From RH-AL1 sp965277735 (GTDB lineage Bacteria > Pseudomonadota > Alphaproteobacteria > Rhizobiales > Beijerinckiaceae), in NCBI GenBank assembly GCA_965277735.1, contig CBDIDO010000001.1:558001-622000 (forward strand): 64,000 nucleotides of DNA, read 5' to 3'. Position numbers and translations under genes: made by a program. Below the pieces are notes generated by a model that did no database searches, had not been told where the DNA came from, and saw only the letters and a program-made list of their open reading frames with translations. Below, piece after piece: positions 25,053 through 33,777 of this stretch; the stretch's first letter is position 1; each line of letters opens with the position of its first letter.

Positions 25053-26693
25053 ATGCTCACGGATGTGGCTGATCACCCCCGCGAAGGCCGCACCACTATT
25101 TTGAGCAGAGAGCGCACGATTGCCGGGCCACGCTACAATCGCTGGCTCGCGCCACCTGCCGCCCTCGCCATTCACCTGTGCATCGGCATGGCCTACGGCT
25201 TCTCGGTCTTTTGGCTTCCGATGAGCCACTTGCTGCCGACGGCCCCCGCCGCGTCTTGCACAACACAAGGCTTTGTCGCCGAGCTCTTCTCCACCACGTG
25301 CAACTGGTCGGTACCGACGCTGACGCACGTCTTCGAGACGTTCATCGGTGTACTCGGCATATCCGCAGCGATCTGGGGCGGCCGGCTCGAACACGCCGGT
25401 CCCCGTAAGGCCGGTTTCACCTCGGCGCTATGCTGGGGCGGCGGCCTCATCATCGGCGGCTTCGGCGTCGCGATCCATCAGCTGTGGCTCGTTTACCTCG
25501 GCTGCGGCTTTATCGGCGGCATCGGCCAAGGACTGGGCTACATCACCCCGGTCTCCACCCTGCTCAAATGGTTTCCGGATCGCCGCGGCATGGCCACCGG
25601 CTTCGCGATCATGGGTTATGGCGGCGGCGCGATGGTGGGCGCCCCTCTTGCGGTCTGGTTGATGAAGCATTTCACGCATGACGGGGTCTCTGGCGTCGCA
25701 CCAGCTCTCATGATCATGGGCTTGATCTATTTCGTCGTGATCTCCGCTGGTGCCTTCGGATTCAGGGTGCCCCCATCGGGCTGGTACCCGAAAGGTTGGA
25801 GCCCTGGCGCCGGCTCGCGGGCGATGGTCACCGACCGACAAGTCCATCTCGATACGGCATGGCGAACACCGCAGTTCTGGCTCATCTGGGGCGTGCTGTT
25901 TCTGAACGTGACCGCCGGCATCTCCGTCATCTCGATGGCGAGCCCGATGCTGCAGGATGTCTTCGGCGGACGGCTCGTCGGCGCAATGCCCGGGTCATCT
26001 CTGACGTTGGCGCAGAAGGCGGCTGTGGCGGCATCCGCCGCAGGCCTCGTGGGTCTCATCAGCCTGTTCAACAGCCTCGGCCGCATCTTCTGGGCGTCGC
26101 TCTCCGACAAGCTCGGTCGCAAAGCGATCTACTGCGCGTTCTTCATCCTAGGGATTGGGCTCTACTCCCTCCTTCCGACCTGGGGCCACCTCGGACTACC
26201 AGCGGTCTTCGTCGCGTCGATCTGCATCATTCTCAGCATGTACGGCGGTGGGTTTGCGACCGTGCCGGCCTATTTGGCCGATATCTTCGGCACCCAGATG
26301 GTCGGCGCCATCCATGGGCGCCTCATCACCGCGTGGTCCGCCGCCGGCGTGGTCGGCCCTGCCCTGATCGCGGGCATCCGTCAATTTCAGATCGATCACG
26401 GCGTCGCACACGACAAGATCTACGACAGGACGCTCTACGTCATGGCGGGTCTGCTGGCCTGCGGCCTGGTCTGCAATCTGCTGATCCGTCCCGTCGATCC
26501 CAAATACACGATGTCGGACGAGGAATTGGCGGCCGAACGCGCTCTACAGCGGGAGGATCGCGTCGATTCCAATTCGACGACCGCGGCCCGTGGATCGTTC
26601 GGTGTGGCGGGTGCTCTCGCGTGGATCGCCGTGGGCGTGCCCTTCCTAATCGGCCTTATCATCGCCGTGCAGAAGGCTGCGGCGCTTCTCTAA
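25053..26693 (+). CDS. MFS transporter, oxalate/formate antiporter (OFA) family
   Basis: 546 aa with about 12-14 membrane segments. The start NRWLAPPAALAIHLCIGMAYGFSVF and the MFS loop 2-3-like and 8-9-like signatures (DRRGMATGFAIMGYGGGAM; SLGRIFWASLSDKLGRK) are those of OFA-family antiporters, which exchange small carboxylates. An atypical long loop with CTTQGFVAELFSTTCNW lies between helices 1 and 2. ATG with GAGGA upstream. Next plus-strand gene is a damaged phosphoglycerate mutase. Substrate not determinable. Confidence 0.88.
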   Translation: MLTDVADHPREGRTTILSRERTIAGPRYNRWLAPPAALAIHLCIGMAYGFSVFWLPMSHLLPTAPAASCTTQGFVAELFSTTCNWSVPTLTHVFETFIGVLGISAAIWGGRLEHAGPRKAGFTSALCWGGGLIIGGFGVAIHQLWLVYLGCGFIGGIGQGLGYITPVSTLLKWFPDRRGMATGFAIMGYGGGAMVGAPLAVWLMKHFTHDGVSGVAPALMIMGLIYFVVISAGAFGFRVPPSGWYPKGWSPGAGSRAMVTDRQVHLDTAWRTPQFWLIWGVLFLNVTAGISVISMASPMLQDVFGGRLVGAMPGSSLTLAQKAAVAASAAGLVGLISLFNSLGRIFWASLSDKLGRKAIYCAFFILGIGLYSLLPTWGHLGLPAVFVASICIILSMYGGGFATVPAYLADIFGTQMVGAIHGRLITAWSAAGVVGPALIAGIRQFQIDHGVAHDKIYDRTLYVMAGLLACGLVCNLLIRPVDPKYTMSDEELAAERALQREDRVDSNSTTAARGSFGVAGALAWIAVGVPFLIGLIIAVQKAAALL

Positions 26694-26859
26694 GGCCTCT
26701 CGGGTTCTTCTGCCGCGCTACCAACCGCAAGCGTTCCTGAAGGACGTGCGGTCTCCAGAGGACTTCGCTCGAAGAGGCCGCACGCCATCGGTTCGGTGAT
26801 GGCGCGAAGGTTGTCAGGTCTCCTCGCGTCGGACATGACGCGCAAAGTGGCTCGGGCGC

Positions 26860-27536
26860 ATGAGAATGAAGTCGAAGACGAAGGATCGCGGCGCGGCAAC
26901 CGACAGCGTTCTCGCCCTCGTGCGCCACGGTGAAAGTCTATGGAACCAGCAGGGCCGCTTCACCGGACTCGTCGACGTCGGATTGACGTTCCAAGGTCGA
27001 GCGCAAATCGAAGATAGCGGCCGCCGTCTTGTGACACTGGGCCTCGTGTTCGATCTCGCCTTCACGTCGATGCTTGAGCGCGCCCTAGAAAGCACGGAGA
27101 TCCTGCTACGCGCGCTGTCGGCGCCGAGCGTCCCGATCATTTCGTCACCGGCGCTCAACGAACGCGATTATGGCGACCTCGCTGGGCTCGACGAGATAGC
27201 CGCTGTTGCGCGTTTTGGTGCTGAGCAGGTTAGTGCGTGGCGCCGCGGTTATGCAGAGCGGCCGCCGTGCGGGGAAAGTCTCATGGATGTTCGATCGCGT
27301 CTGTCCCGGTTTTACACCGGGGCGATGCTGCCCGAGCTCGAGAAAGCAGGAGCCTCCTCGTCGTCGGCCACGGCAACAGCTTGCGTGCCCTCGTCATGGA
27401 ACTCGAGGGTATGTTTTCTAGAGACGTAGAGACATTGGAATTCTCGCCAGCCGAAGCTTTCATCTACGACTACGACAGCTCGGGGATCGCTCGAAGGCGG
27501 CACGGCCTCACCGACACCGTCACATCGCGGGCATAG
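26860..27536 (+). pseudogene. gpmA: Phosphoglycerate mutase (dPGM-like), frameshifted
   Basis: The first frame encodes LVRHGESLWNQQGRFTGLVD (catalytic His) and ERDYGDLAG, then goes out of phase; the next frame resumes with SLLVVGHGNSLRALVMELEG (second catalytic His) and ends at 27536. Loss of one base near 27347 explains the break. Restored length would be about 225 aa, near the size of GpmA-type 2,3-bisphosphoglycerate-dependent mutases. Either a true pseudogene or a sequencing error; the rest of the protein is well conserved. Confidence 0.8.
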
Positions 27537-27569
27537 GATTCGCGGGCTAGCTCCAACGCGCGGCGAGCA

Positions 27570-27812
27570 TCAGCGCGATTGCAATTCGACAACGCCCCCG
27601 ATTTCCAGCCCTCGCTCGCGCGCCTCGCGCAGGACATCCGGCCCATGTTGCAGGATCTGAGCGGAACAAGGCACCGGACACGTCTGGCGCGCAATCGCGA
27701 CTGCGTCGACTTGAGATCGAGCGACCACCAGCACGGCCTTGTCGGTCATCTCAGACGTGCCAGGGATGGGATGCCGAAGAGATATCCGAAAGGCGTCGAC
27801 AGAACGGTCCAT
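27570..27812 (-). CDS. Small hypothetical protein
   Basis: 80 aa, downstream of the 73-aa gene by 36 bp on the same strand, so probably co-transcribed. A SEMTDKAVLVVARSQVDAVAIA segment looks like a beta-alpha element. No family recognised; function unknown. Confidence 0.5.
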   Translation of the reverse strand: MDRSVDAFRISLRHPIPGTSEMTDKAVLVVARSQVDAVAIARQTCPVPCSAQILQHGPDVLREARERGLEIGGVVELQSR

Positions 27813-27848
27813 GCGTGTCTCCGCTGATCTCGACAGTCTGACCCCGGT

Positions 27849-28070
27849 TTAAAGGTCGACGCTCTTGATGGGCTTGCCCGACCCGTCGACGACGTCGCCC
27901 CGGTGAAATTCGAAAGGGGATTTGGTCTGGATAGCTGTCCAGGCCCCAACACCCTCGAGGTCCGCGAGCCGGAGCGTCACCTTCTCGATGGCTTCGACGG
28001 CAGACTCGGCGTTTACGAAGTAGCGATCCTCGGCGTTGGCGTGCCGCCGCACCTCGAAAATCTTGCTCAT
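27849..28070 (-). CDS. Small hypothetical protein
   Basis: 73 aa from an ATG at 28070 with a GAAGCGAG purine stretch upstream. Sequence (FEVRRHANAEDRYFVNAESA to SPFEFHRGDVVDGSG) is soluble and has balanced charge, as expected for a real protein. A GAGGCC/GGCCTC inverted repeat (28092-28097 and 28112-28117) lies just upstream and could be a promoter element. No family recognised. Confidence 0.55.
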   Translation of the reverse strand: MSKIFEVRRHANAEDRYFVNAESAVEAIEKVTLRLADLEGVGAWTAIQTKSPFEFHRGDVVDGSGKPIKSVDL

Positions 28071-28384
28071 CTCGCTTCGATCGTTTTTCCAGAGGCCAAG
28101 TATTTTAGTTCGGCCTCCACCAAAAACAAGGCCGCGTGCCCACGGATGCTTCGGGCGTGACGAACGACGCAAGTTCCTTGCGTTTACTTCAGCGGAGCGA
28201 CCTCGAATATGGAGATCTCGCGATGCCTGGATGCCGACCCGGTCAGTCGCGGAGGGTTGCGCGCCCGATGGACACTCGCGGTAGGTAGCCATTACGCCTT
28301 GGAACCGGGGAACTTGCTGCGCAAGCCGGCGGCGGGTGATCGTTTTAAGTCGTTGACGGGCGCCTTTCGACGGGCCTATCCTCT

Positions 28385-28460
28385 TTGCAGGGAATGGAGT
28401 CTCCCATAACCGCCGCGAGGCTGATGACTCCTACCAGGCTCTTCAGGGCCGGGTAGGGGC
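28385..28460 (+). promoter_or_regulatory. Fluoride (crcB) riboswitch
   Basis: The aptamer matches the crcB motif: P1 stem GGGA/TCCC (28390-28393, 28402-28405) enclosing AATGGAGTC, then ATAACC, a GCC-GCGA-GGC hairpin (28412-28421) and CTGATGACTCCTACC. GGAGTC (28396-28401) can pair with GACTCC (28426-28431) to make the ligand-binding pseudoknot. Downstream GGTAGGGG (28452-28459) can instead pair with CTCCTACC (28428-28435), a mutually exclusive expression platform. crcB lies 0.8 kb downstream on the same strand with an IS630 remnant between. Confidence 0.87.
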
Positions 28461-28724
28461 TGTCCTAGACTTCACGTATCCCGGACCGGAAGCGCACGCT
28501 CGAAAACGAGAGGCGCCCGTGTACCAGACGACAAACTCCGCACCATAGACGTCGATTAGGCCCGTCTGTACGCCGTTCCCCGGCTATTCCCTGCTAATGG
28601 GCAGGTCCGGCGAGAGCGACTTGTCGGCGGCATCTGTCAACGCCGTGATTCCTCAACGGCCCGCTTGGGCTGTCGGGGCGGAGCTATGTCTTGAAGGTCG
28701 CGGTGGCCCAGGTGGGACCATGCG

Positions 28725-28962
28725 ATGCCGACACCGGGACTTCCCTTGCGGCCCGACTACGACGGCGAAAGGCTTCGGCTGCTTGCCGCGACCACACGCG
28801 GCTACGCGATCAGGCGACGGCTGATGGCGATCGCCGCGATCTACGACGGTGCCTCGCGCACCGAAGCAGCCGACGTTGGCGGGGTGACCTTGCAGGCGCT
28901 TCGCGCCTGGGTCGCGCGTTTCAACGCTGGCGGCCCCGACGCGCTGCGCAACAACTACGTTT
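28725..28962 (+). pseudogene. IS630-family transposase N-terminal remnant
   Basis: The frame beginning MPTPGLPLRPDYDG and continuing RRRLMAIAAIYDGASRTEAA, GVTLQALRAWVARFNAGGPD is the HTH region of IS630-type transposases. It stops soon after GGPDAL; no DDE domain follows. It lies between the fluoride riboswitch and the crcB genes, so the element probably separated them and then decayed. Confidence 0.75.
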
Positions 28963-29017
28963 CCGCGTCAGACGCGGCGGCAAGGTTTGCCCGGGCCGCC
29001 GATTGAGAGGGTGCGTC

Positions 29018-29224
29018 ATGCCCCGAGCCAGGAGGAGCCTTTTCACCGACATTAAGGCGTTGGTGAATGAACCACCTTTCATAGGGACGATCTTCTTGAT
29101 CGTCGTGACGGCAATCTTTTGCTGTCTTGCGATGGGGCCCTCGCTCCAGATCGTGCTCACTTTGGCCGGCCTTGCCGTGACACATTTCTTGCTCGAACTT
29201 TGGAATCGCCGCTCGCGCCACTGA
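29018..29224 (+). CDS. Small two-helix membrane protein next to crcB
   Basis: 68 aa. ATG at 29018 with GAGAGGG upstream. Two hydrophobic segments (FIGTIFLIVVTAIFCCLAMG and LQIVLTLAGLAVTHFLLEL) follow an Arg-rich start. It precedes crcB by 71 bp on the same strand, so a role at the membrane with the fluoride channel is possible but unproven. No family recognised. Confidence 0.6.
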   Translation: MPRARRSLFTDIKALVNEPPFIGTIFLIVVTAIFCCLAMGPSLQIVLTLAGLAVTHFLLELWNRRSRH

Positions 29225-29295
29225 GGTCGACCTGGGCTCATCGTGATGGCGGGGTCGATCGAAGCGTTCCGCAATGCGAAAGGAATATCAGCCTG

Positions 29296-29694
29296 ATGAT
29301 CACGTATCTCTATGTTGCTGCAGGCGGCGCGATTGGTTCGGTCCTGCGCTATGCAGCATCCGGTTTTATCGCACGCCAAGTCAGCGAAGTGTTTCCTTGG
29401 GGAACCTTCGCCGTCAACGTAACCGGGTGCTTCATCATCGGATTCTTCGCGATGCTGACCGGTCCCGATGGTCGCGTCGTCGTCCCTCCGGACTTCCGCC
29501 AATTCTTCATGGTCGGGATCTGCGGCGGCTACACGACCTTCTCGTCGTTCAGCCTGCAGACGCTCGCGCTAGTGCGTGATGGTGACATGACGCGCGCCAG
29601 CCTGAACGTCGCGGCGTCCGTTCTCTTCTGCCTCATCGGCGTTTGGCTCGGTTCGGCCGCAGGCGCCGCGATCAATCAGATCAAGGGAGCCTGA
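29296..29694 (+). CDS. crcB: Fluoride ion channel CrcB/Fluc
   Basis: 132 aa with four membrane segments. Family motifs are clear: GGAIGSVLRYAASG (N-terminal), WGTFAVNVTGCFIIGF (the N of helix 2), and GICGGYTTFSSFSLQT (phenylalanine/threonine track). The dimeric channel exports fluoride from the cytoplasm. ATG at 29296; stop is 2 bp before the DUF190 gene, a common crcB partner. The fluoride riboswitch upstream supports the assignment. Confidence 0.96.
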   Translation: MITYLYVAAGGAIGSVLRYAASGFIARQVSEVFPWGTFAVNVTGCFIIGFFAMLTGPDGRVVVPPDFRQFFMVGICGGYTTFSSFSLQTLALVRDGDMTRASLNVAASVLFCLIGVWLGSAAGAAINQIKGA

Positions 29695-29696
29695 CC

Positions 29697-30053
29697 ATGC
29701 TTGCGAACCGTAAAGCCTCCATGATGCGTATTTACACCGACGAGCGGGCGAAGGCCGATGGCTCGCCTTTGTTCACCGAGATTATTGAGCGCGCCCGCAA
29801 GGTGCCCATCGCTGGTGCAACCGTTCTGCGCGCTGTCATCGGCTTCGGCGAGAGCGGCAGTGTGCAGCGCGCCAGCATCCTGGATCTGTCAGGCAACTTG
29901 CCTCTGGTCATTGAGCTGGTCGACGACGACGAGAAGCTCAGAGCGTTCTTGCCGCAGCTCGAAGGCATGCAGGATATAGGGCTCATTACGCTAGAGGAGG
30001 TCGAGGTGCTTCACTATGGCGGGGAAGGCGTAAAGAGCGGGATGGCGTCCTAG
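29697..30053 (+). CDS. DUF190 family protein (CrcB partner)
   Basis: 118 aa. RIYTDERAKADGSPLFTEII, ARKVPIAGATVLRAVIGFGESG and LPLVIELVDDDEKLRAFLP are the signature blocks of DUF190, a PII-like small-protein family often encoded with crcB. Two base pairs separate it from crcB, so they are co-translated. A regulatory or accessory role in fluoride export is the usual proposal. Confidence 0.92.
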   Translation: MLANRKASMMRIYTDERAKADGSPLFTEIIERARKVPIAGATVLRAVIGFGESGSVQRASILDLSGNLPLVIELVDDDEKLRAFLPQLEGMQDIGLITLEEVEVLHYGGEGVKSGMAS

Positions 30054-30138
30054 ATCGCCGTCGGCAAAAATGAGCTTTATACCCTGAGCCGCTTGTCTTT
30101 ACGGCACCCGTCATCGGAGGCATAGGACCACGCGATAG

Positions 30139-30183
30139 AAGAATGCTACCGCTCAGGCGCAGACTTTTTCAAACAAAATCGGC
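30139..30183. repeat. Solo end of an IS1182-like element
   Basis: The segment from GAATGCT at 30141 to ATCGGCG closely resembles 59828-59870, which is one end of the complete IS1182-like element in this window (shared GACTTTTTCAA and AAATCGGCG blocks). No transposase lies beside it, so it is a relic. The remainder of 30054-30315 shows no gene. Confidence 0.6.
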
Positions 30184-30603
30184 GGCAAGGCAACATCTGC
30201 ATTTGGCCGTTAGCTGAAGGGCGGCTTTCGGGCACTCGTAGCAGATAGCTGCCTATTGCCGACCGAGCCGCGCTTCTGGCAACGGACATGAGATGGTCAT
30301 CGCGATCGTTCGCGCTTAATCCGCGATGATCTTGTCGATGGTGATCGGCAGGTCGCGCATCCGCTTGCCGGTGGCGTGATAGATCGCGTTCGCTATGGCG
30401 GCAGCCGTCCCGACGATGCCGATCTCGCCGAGCCCCTTGATGCCAAGCGGGTTGGCCTTGTCTTCCTCCTCGACGAAGATGACGTCGATGTCGTGCACGT
30501 CGGCGTTGACCGGAATATGGTACTCGCCGAAGTTGTGGTTCATGAAGCGGCCGAGCGTGTGATCGAGCATCGACTCCTCTTGCAGGGCCGCGCCGATCCC
30601 CAT

Positions 30604-30732
30604 CACAGCCCCGCCGCCGACACGCTCGGACTCGCCATGACCGACGTCACGGTGAAGCTCAGCGACACCGACCTGCCGTTCGCCCCGGTCGAGGGCGGCT
30701 CCTGGACGGCCGCGTCATCGGGGAATGCTGTG
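30604..30732 (+). other. Inverted, displaced internal segment of the XDH gene
   Basis: On plus, this stretch reads DTLGLAMTDVTV, then DTDLPFAPVEGGSWTAA, a block that belongs in the minus-strand large subunit right after GTYTILAQIAA. It is bounded by CACAGC (30604-30609) and GCTGTG (30727-30732), a 6-bp inverted repeat. Flipping it gives a continuous frame into MGIGAAL, though still out of the family order. Confidence 0.75.
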
Positions 30733-31489
30733 CGCAACGATGATCTGGCTTCGCGCGGTCTTCAAATTGAGAATCTTGCCGGCGGCAATCGCCAGCGTCA
30801 GCCGTTTCAGGCGCACGACCCCGAGCTGCTCGTCGACTCTCACCTCTGCGAACACGGCCGAATGCGTATAAGCGGAGAACTTCTTCACCATCGCGGGATC
30901 AGGTGCGTGCTTGTCCTCGATGGCGATCCGGTCCTTGCCGGCGGCCCGCATCGCGTCCGCGATGCCGACGGCACGCTCCGGCTGCGCGGCGAGGCGCATG
31001 CAGCCATCCGAGAAGACGACGCGGTCGAAGTCGACGTTGGCGAGCGGCGAGTTGTCGAGTCCGCGCGCCAGCTTGAACACCTCCTCGCAGACCTTCAGGC
31101 AGGCGGCGATCTGCGCGAGGATCGTGTAGGTGCCTGTTCCGATGTCGGCAGCGGCATTCGCCACTTCGAGCTCCCGTCGGCGGTGAGCACGGCGCGCGCG
31201 CTCGTCTCCATCATCTGTGCTTCCCACACGCCGCTCGCCATGCCGAGACCGACGAGGTCGCGGCCATCGCGCATCGATCGCGGCTCCGCAGTGCGACGCG
31301 ACCAGCCGAATTTTTCCGCGCCCTGGCGATAGCAGGCGCGCAGCTCCTTCGAGGTGTAAGGCTTGTCCTCGGCCTCGTCGGTCTCGGTGTAGTTACGTAG
31401 GCGCAACTCGATCGGATCGATGCCGGTGGCGTAGGCAAGCTCGTCCATCGCGATCTCGAGCGCGAGAACGCCGGTGACCGCACCCGGCG

Positions 31490-31529
31490 CGCGCATGTCG
31501 GCTGGCGTGCGCGCATGTCGGCTGGCGTG
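31490..31529. repeat. 20-bp tandem duplication causing a frameshift
   Basis: Two adjacent identical 20-bp copies beginning CGCGCATGTCGG occupy 31490-31509 and 31510-31529. Because 20 is not a multiple of three, the XDH frame shifts here, from TPADMRA into a wrong frame. Confidence 0.93.
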
Positions 31530-32589
31530 TAGGTGTCGAGCTTGGCGAGCTTGTAGGTCAGCGCGACGTTCTCGCAGCTGTAGAGCAGCCCCGTCCAATT
31601 GACGACGACCTCCTGGTAATCTTCGAACATGGAGGTGGCGCCGATCGCGTCGTGCCGCATCGCCAGGAGATTGCCTTGCGCGTCGGCGCCGAGCGCGACG
31701 TGCTGCAGAACCTCGGGCCGATAGGAGAACGTGAACATCTGATCGCGCGTCAGCACCACGCGCACCGAGCGCTTGAGCTTCAACGCCGCCAGCACGGCGA
31801 TGAAGAGCTGGTACTGCGGCCGAAGCCCGGAGCCGAAGGCGCCGCCGATGAACGGCGAGACGACGCGCACGTTTTCCGCCTTCAGGCCGAAGTTCTCGAC
31901 GACATAGTCCTTGGAGTTGGTGACGCCCTGAACCTTGTCGTGGATCGTCAGCGCGCCCTCGCCGCGCCAGACGACGGTCGAGGCGAACATCTCCATCGGC
32001 TGGTGATGCTCGATAGCGATCCGGTAGTCCTGCTCGATGCGGATCGGCGCGTCGGCCAACGCCTTTTCGGCATTGCCCCATGGCTTCGGAGGCGGCGCGA
32101 TGCCCGCGCGCTTCTCCGGCGGGTCGTAGGCGTCCACGCGTGCGGCGGCGAGGTCGGTGACCGGCGCTTCCCTGTCGTAGGAGATCACGACCAGGGACGC
32201 CGCATGTCGCGCCGCCTCGAACGTCTCGGCGACGACGAGCGCGACAGGCTGGCCGGCATAGACGATCCGGCCGCTCTCGAGCGGGCGGAACGGCACGCCG
32301 GGGGGCGCCACCGCGTCCTGGAAGCTCTCGCGCTCGAACGGGGCGCCGGGCCGGTTCTCGTGCGTCAGCACGTCGACGACGCCGGGAACGGCGAGCGCCG
32401 CCGCGGTGTCGATCGTCGCGATCTTGCCCTTCGCGATCGCGCTCGACACGACGTAGCCATGGGCCAGGTCGTCGGCGCCGAACTCGGCCGCATAGGTCGC
32501 GCCGCCCGTCACCTTGAGCGCGCCGTCGACGCGGCGTTGCGCCGAGCCGACGTAGGGTGTCCTCACCATCTCGTTCATCGGCTTGATCC

Positions 32590-33366
32590 TTACTGGATTG
32601 TCTTGTCGGCGATGGTCTGCGGCGTGCCGTCGGCGGCCTGCCTCAGCGCGCGCACGATCGCGCGTTTTGCCAGCGGAATCTTGAAGGCGTTCTGCGTCTG
32701 CGCCTTGGCCTCGGCCAGTATCGTGTCGGCGAACCGCGCGAAGGCCTCATGACCTGGCGCCTGGCCGACGAGGGCACGCTCGGCCTCGATGTTGCGCCAC
32801 GGCTTTGCGGCGACGCTGCCCAAGGCGACGCGCGCCACCGCGATCCTTCCGTCCTCCAGTCTGAGGCTGACGGCGACGGAGACAAGCGCGAAGGCGTAGG
32901 AGGCGCGGTCGCGAAGCTTCAGGTAGGTGAAGTTCTTCGACAGGTCCTCGTCCGGCAGGTCGACGCTGACGATCAGCTCGTCGCCCTTCAGCGTCGTGTC
33001 GATCTCCGGCCGATCGCCCGGCAGCCGATGGAAGTCGGCGATCGGGATGGTGCGATCGCCGCCCGGCCCGGTGACGTTGATACGCGCCTCGATCGTGGTG
33101 ACCGACTTGCCGTCTTGCATCACCGCGAGCGCCAGGCACGAGTTGATACGTGTTCCGTCGACGAGGACGGTGCAGGCGCCGCACTGCCCGTGGTCGCAGC
33201 CCTTTTTGGTCCCGGTCATGTGCAATTGCTCGCGCAATACGTCGAGCAGGGTCGTCCAGGGTTCGATATCAAGGTGCGTCTTCTGGCCGTTGAGGACCAA
33301 GTCGACGCCGATCCGCTCCATACGAGCGCCAGGCGTTTCCGCGAGTGTCAAATGAGCCTCCGTCAA
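32590..33366 (-). pseudogene. Chimeric remnant: 2Fe-2S subunit fused to FAD subunit C-terminus
   Basis: The first 95 residues match the plant-type ferredoxin domain of the small subunit (CDHGQCGACTV cluster Cys). Then, without a frame break, the sequence becomes the C-terminal half of the FAD subunit (TIPIADFHRLPGD, LRDRASYAFALVSVA, AKPWRNIEAE). The second 2Fe-2S domain and the FAD-binding N-terminal half are absent, so an internal deletion of well over 500 bp fused yagT-like and yagS-like genes in frame. Start uncertain: a TTG near 33351 follows GGAGG. Unlikely to be functional. Confidence 0.85.
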
Positions 33367-33777
33367 GCCTTAAACGGCCCATACGGCCGACTTGCTTCAA
33401 CGCGCAACTGCGGTTGATCGCAGGTGTTCCGGCGCTCGTTCAATAGGTCCAAAGGTGCGGATGAGATTGCGGCCGCAAAACGCACGACAACGGTGACGGC
33501 GAGCGGCTCCCGCAAATCTGGCCGCAAGCGACGGGTAGCCGTGGAGGCCAACTCCTAGATGCGGACGTTGCGCAGGAGAAACGCACAAGGCTAAACCAAG
33601 TTTTCGCGACGGCCTCGGATGAGATCGGAAAGACGCTGCGGGCGCCGCGAAAGCATTCACTGTCGCGGAGGGAGGCGGCTGACATGTTTCTCGATATGCT
33701 GCCGGGCTACCCGAGAATTTCGATGGAGCGTAACTTTCTGCGATCTCCGAGTGGTTCGCCGGCCGACGTGATCGACT
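33367..33777. other. Intergenic region between XDH remnants and AraC gene
   Basis: About 410 bp lying upstream of two divergent genes. No supportable gene, RNA or repeat; must hold the AraC gene promoter. Confidence 0.45.

Larger units (their letters stand above)
30316..32578 (-). pseudogene. Xanthine dehydrogenase-family molybdopterin-binding subunit, disrupted
   Basis: The minus strand carries most of a YagR-like large subunit, which would hydroxylate aldehydes or purines using a molybdenum cofactor. N-terminal (32578) KVTGGATYAAEF, GGAFGSG and RPEVLQHVALGADAQG blocks are present; the C-terminus EIGIVGTAAAIANAIYHATG ends at 30316. The frame is broken at least three times: a 20-bp tandem duplication (31490-31529), loss of one base near 31171, and a displaced, inverted segment (30604-30732). 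It cannot make a full protein without repair. It is preceded by a fused remnant of the other two subunits. Confidence 0.88.

Noticed and set aside
29235..29295. GTGATGGCGGGG just before crcB as a fluoride aptamer
   Set aside because: Lacks the pseudoknot partner and the CTGATG block; the real aptamer is at 28390.
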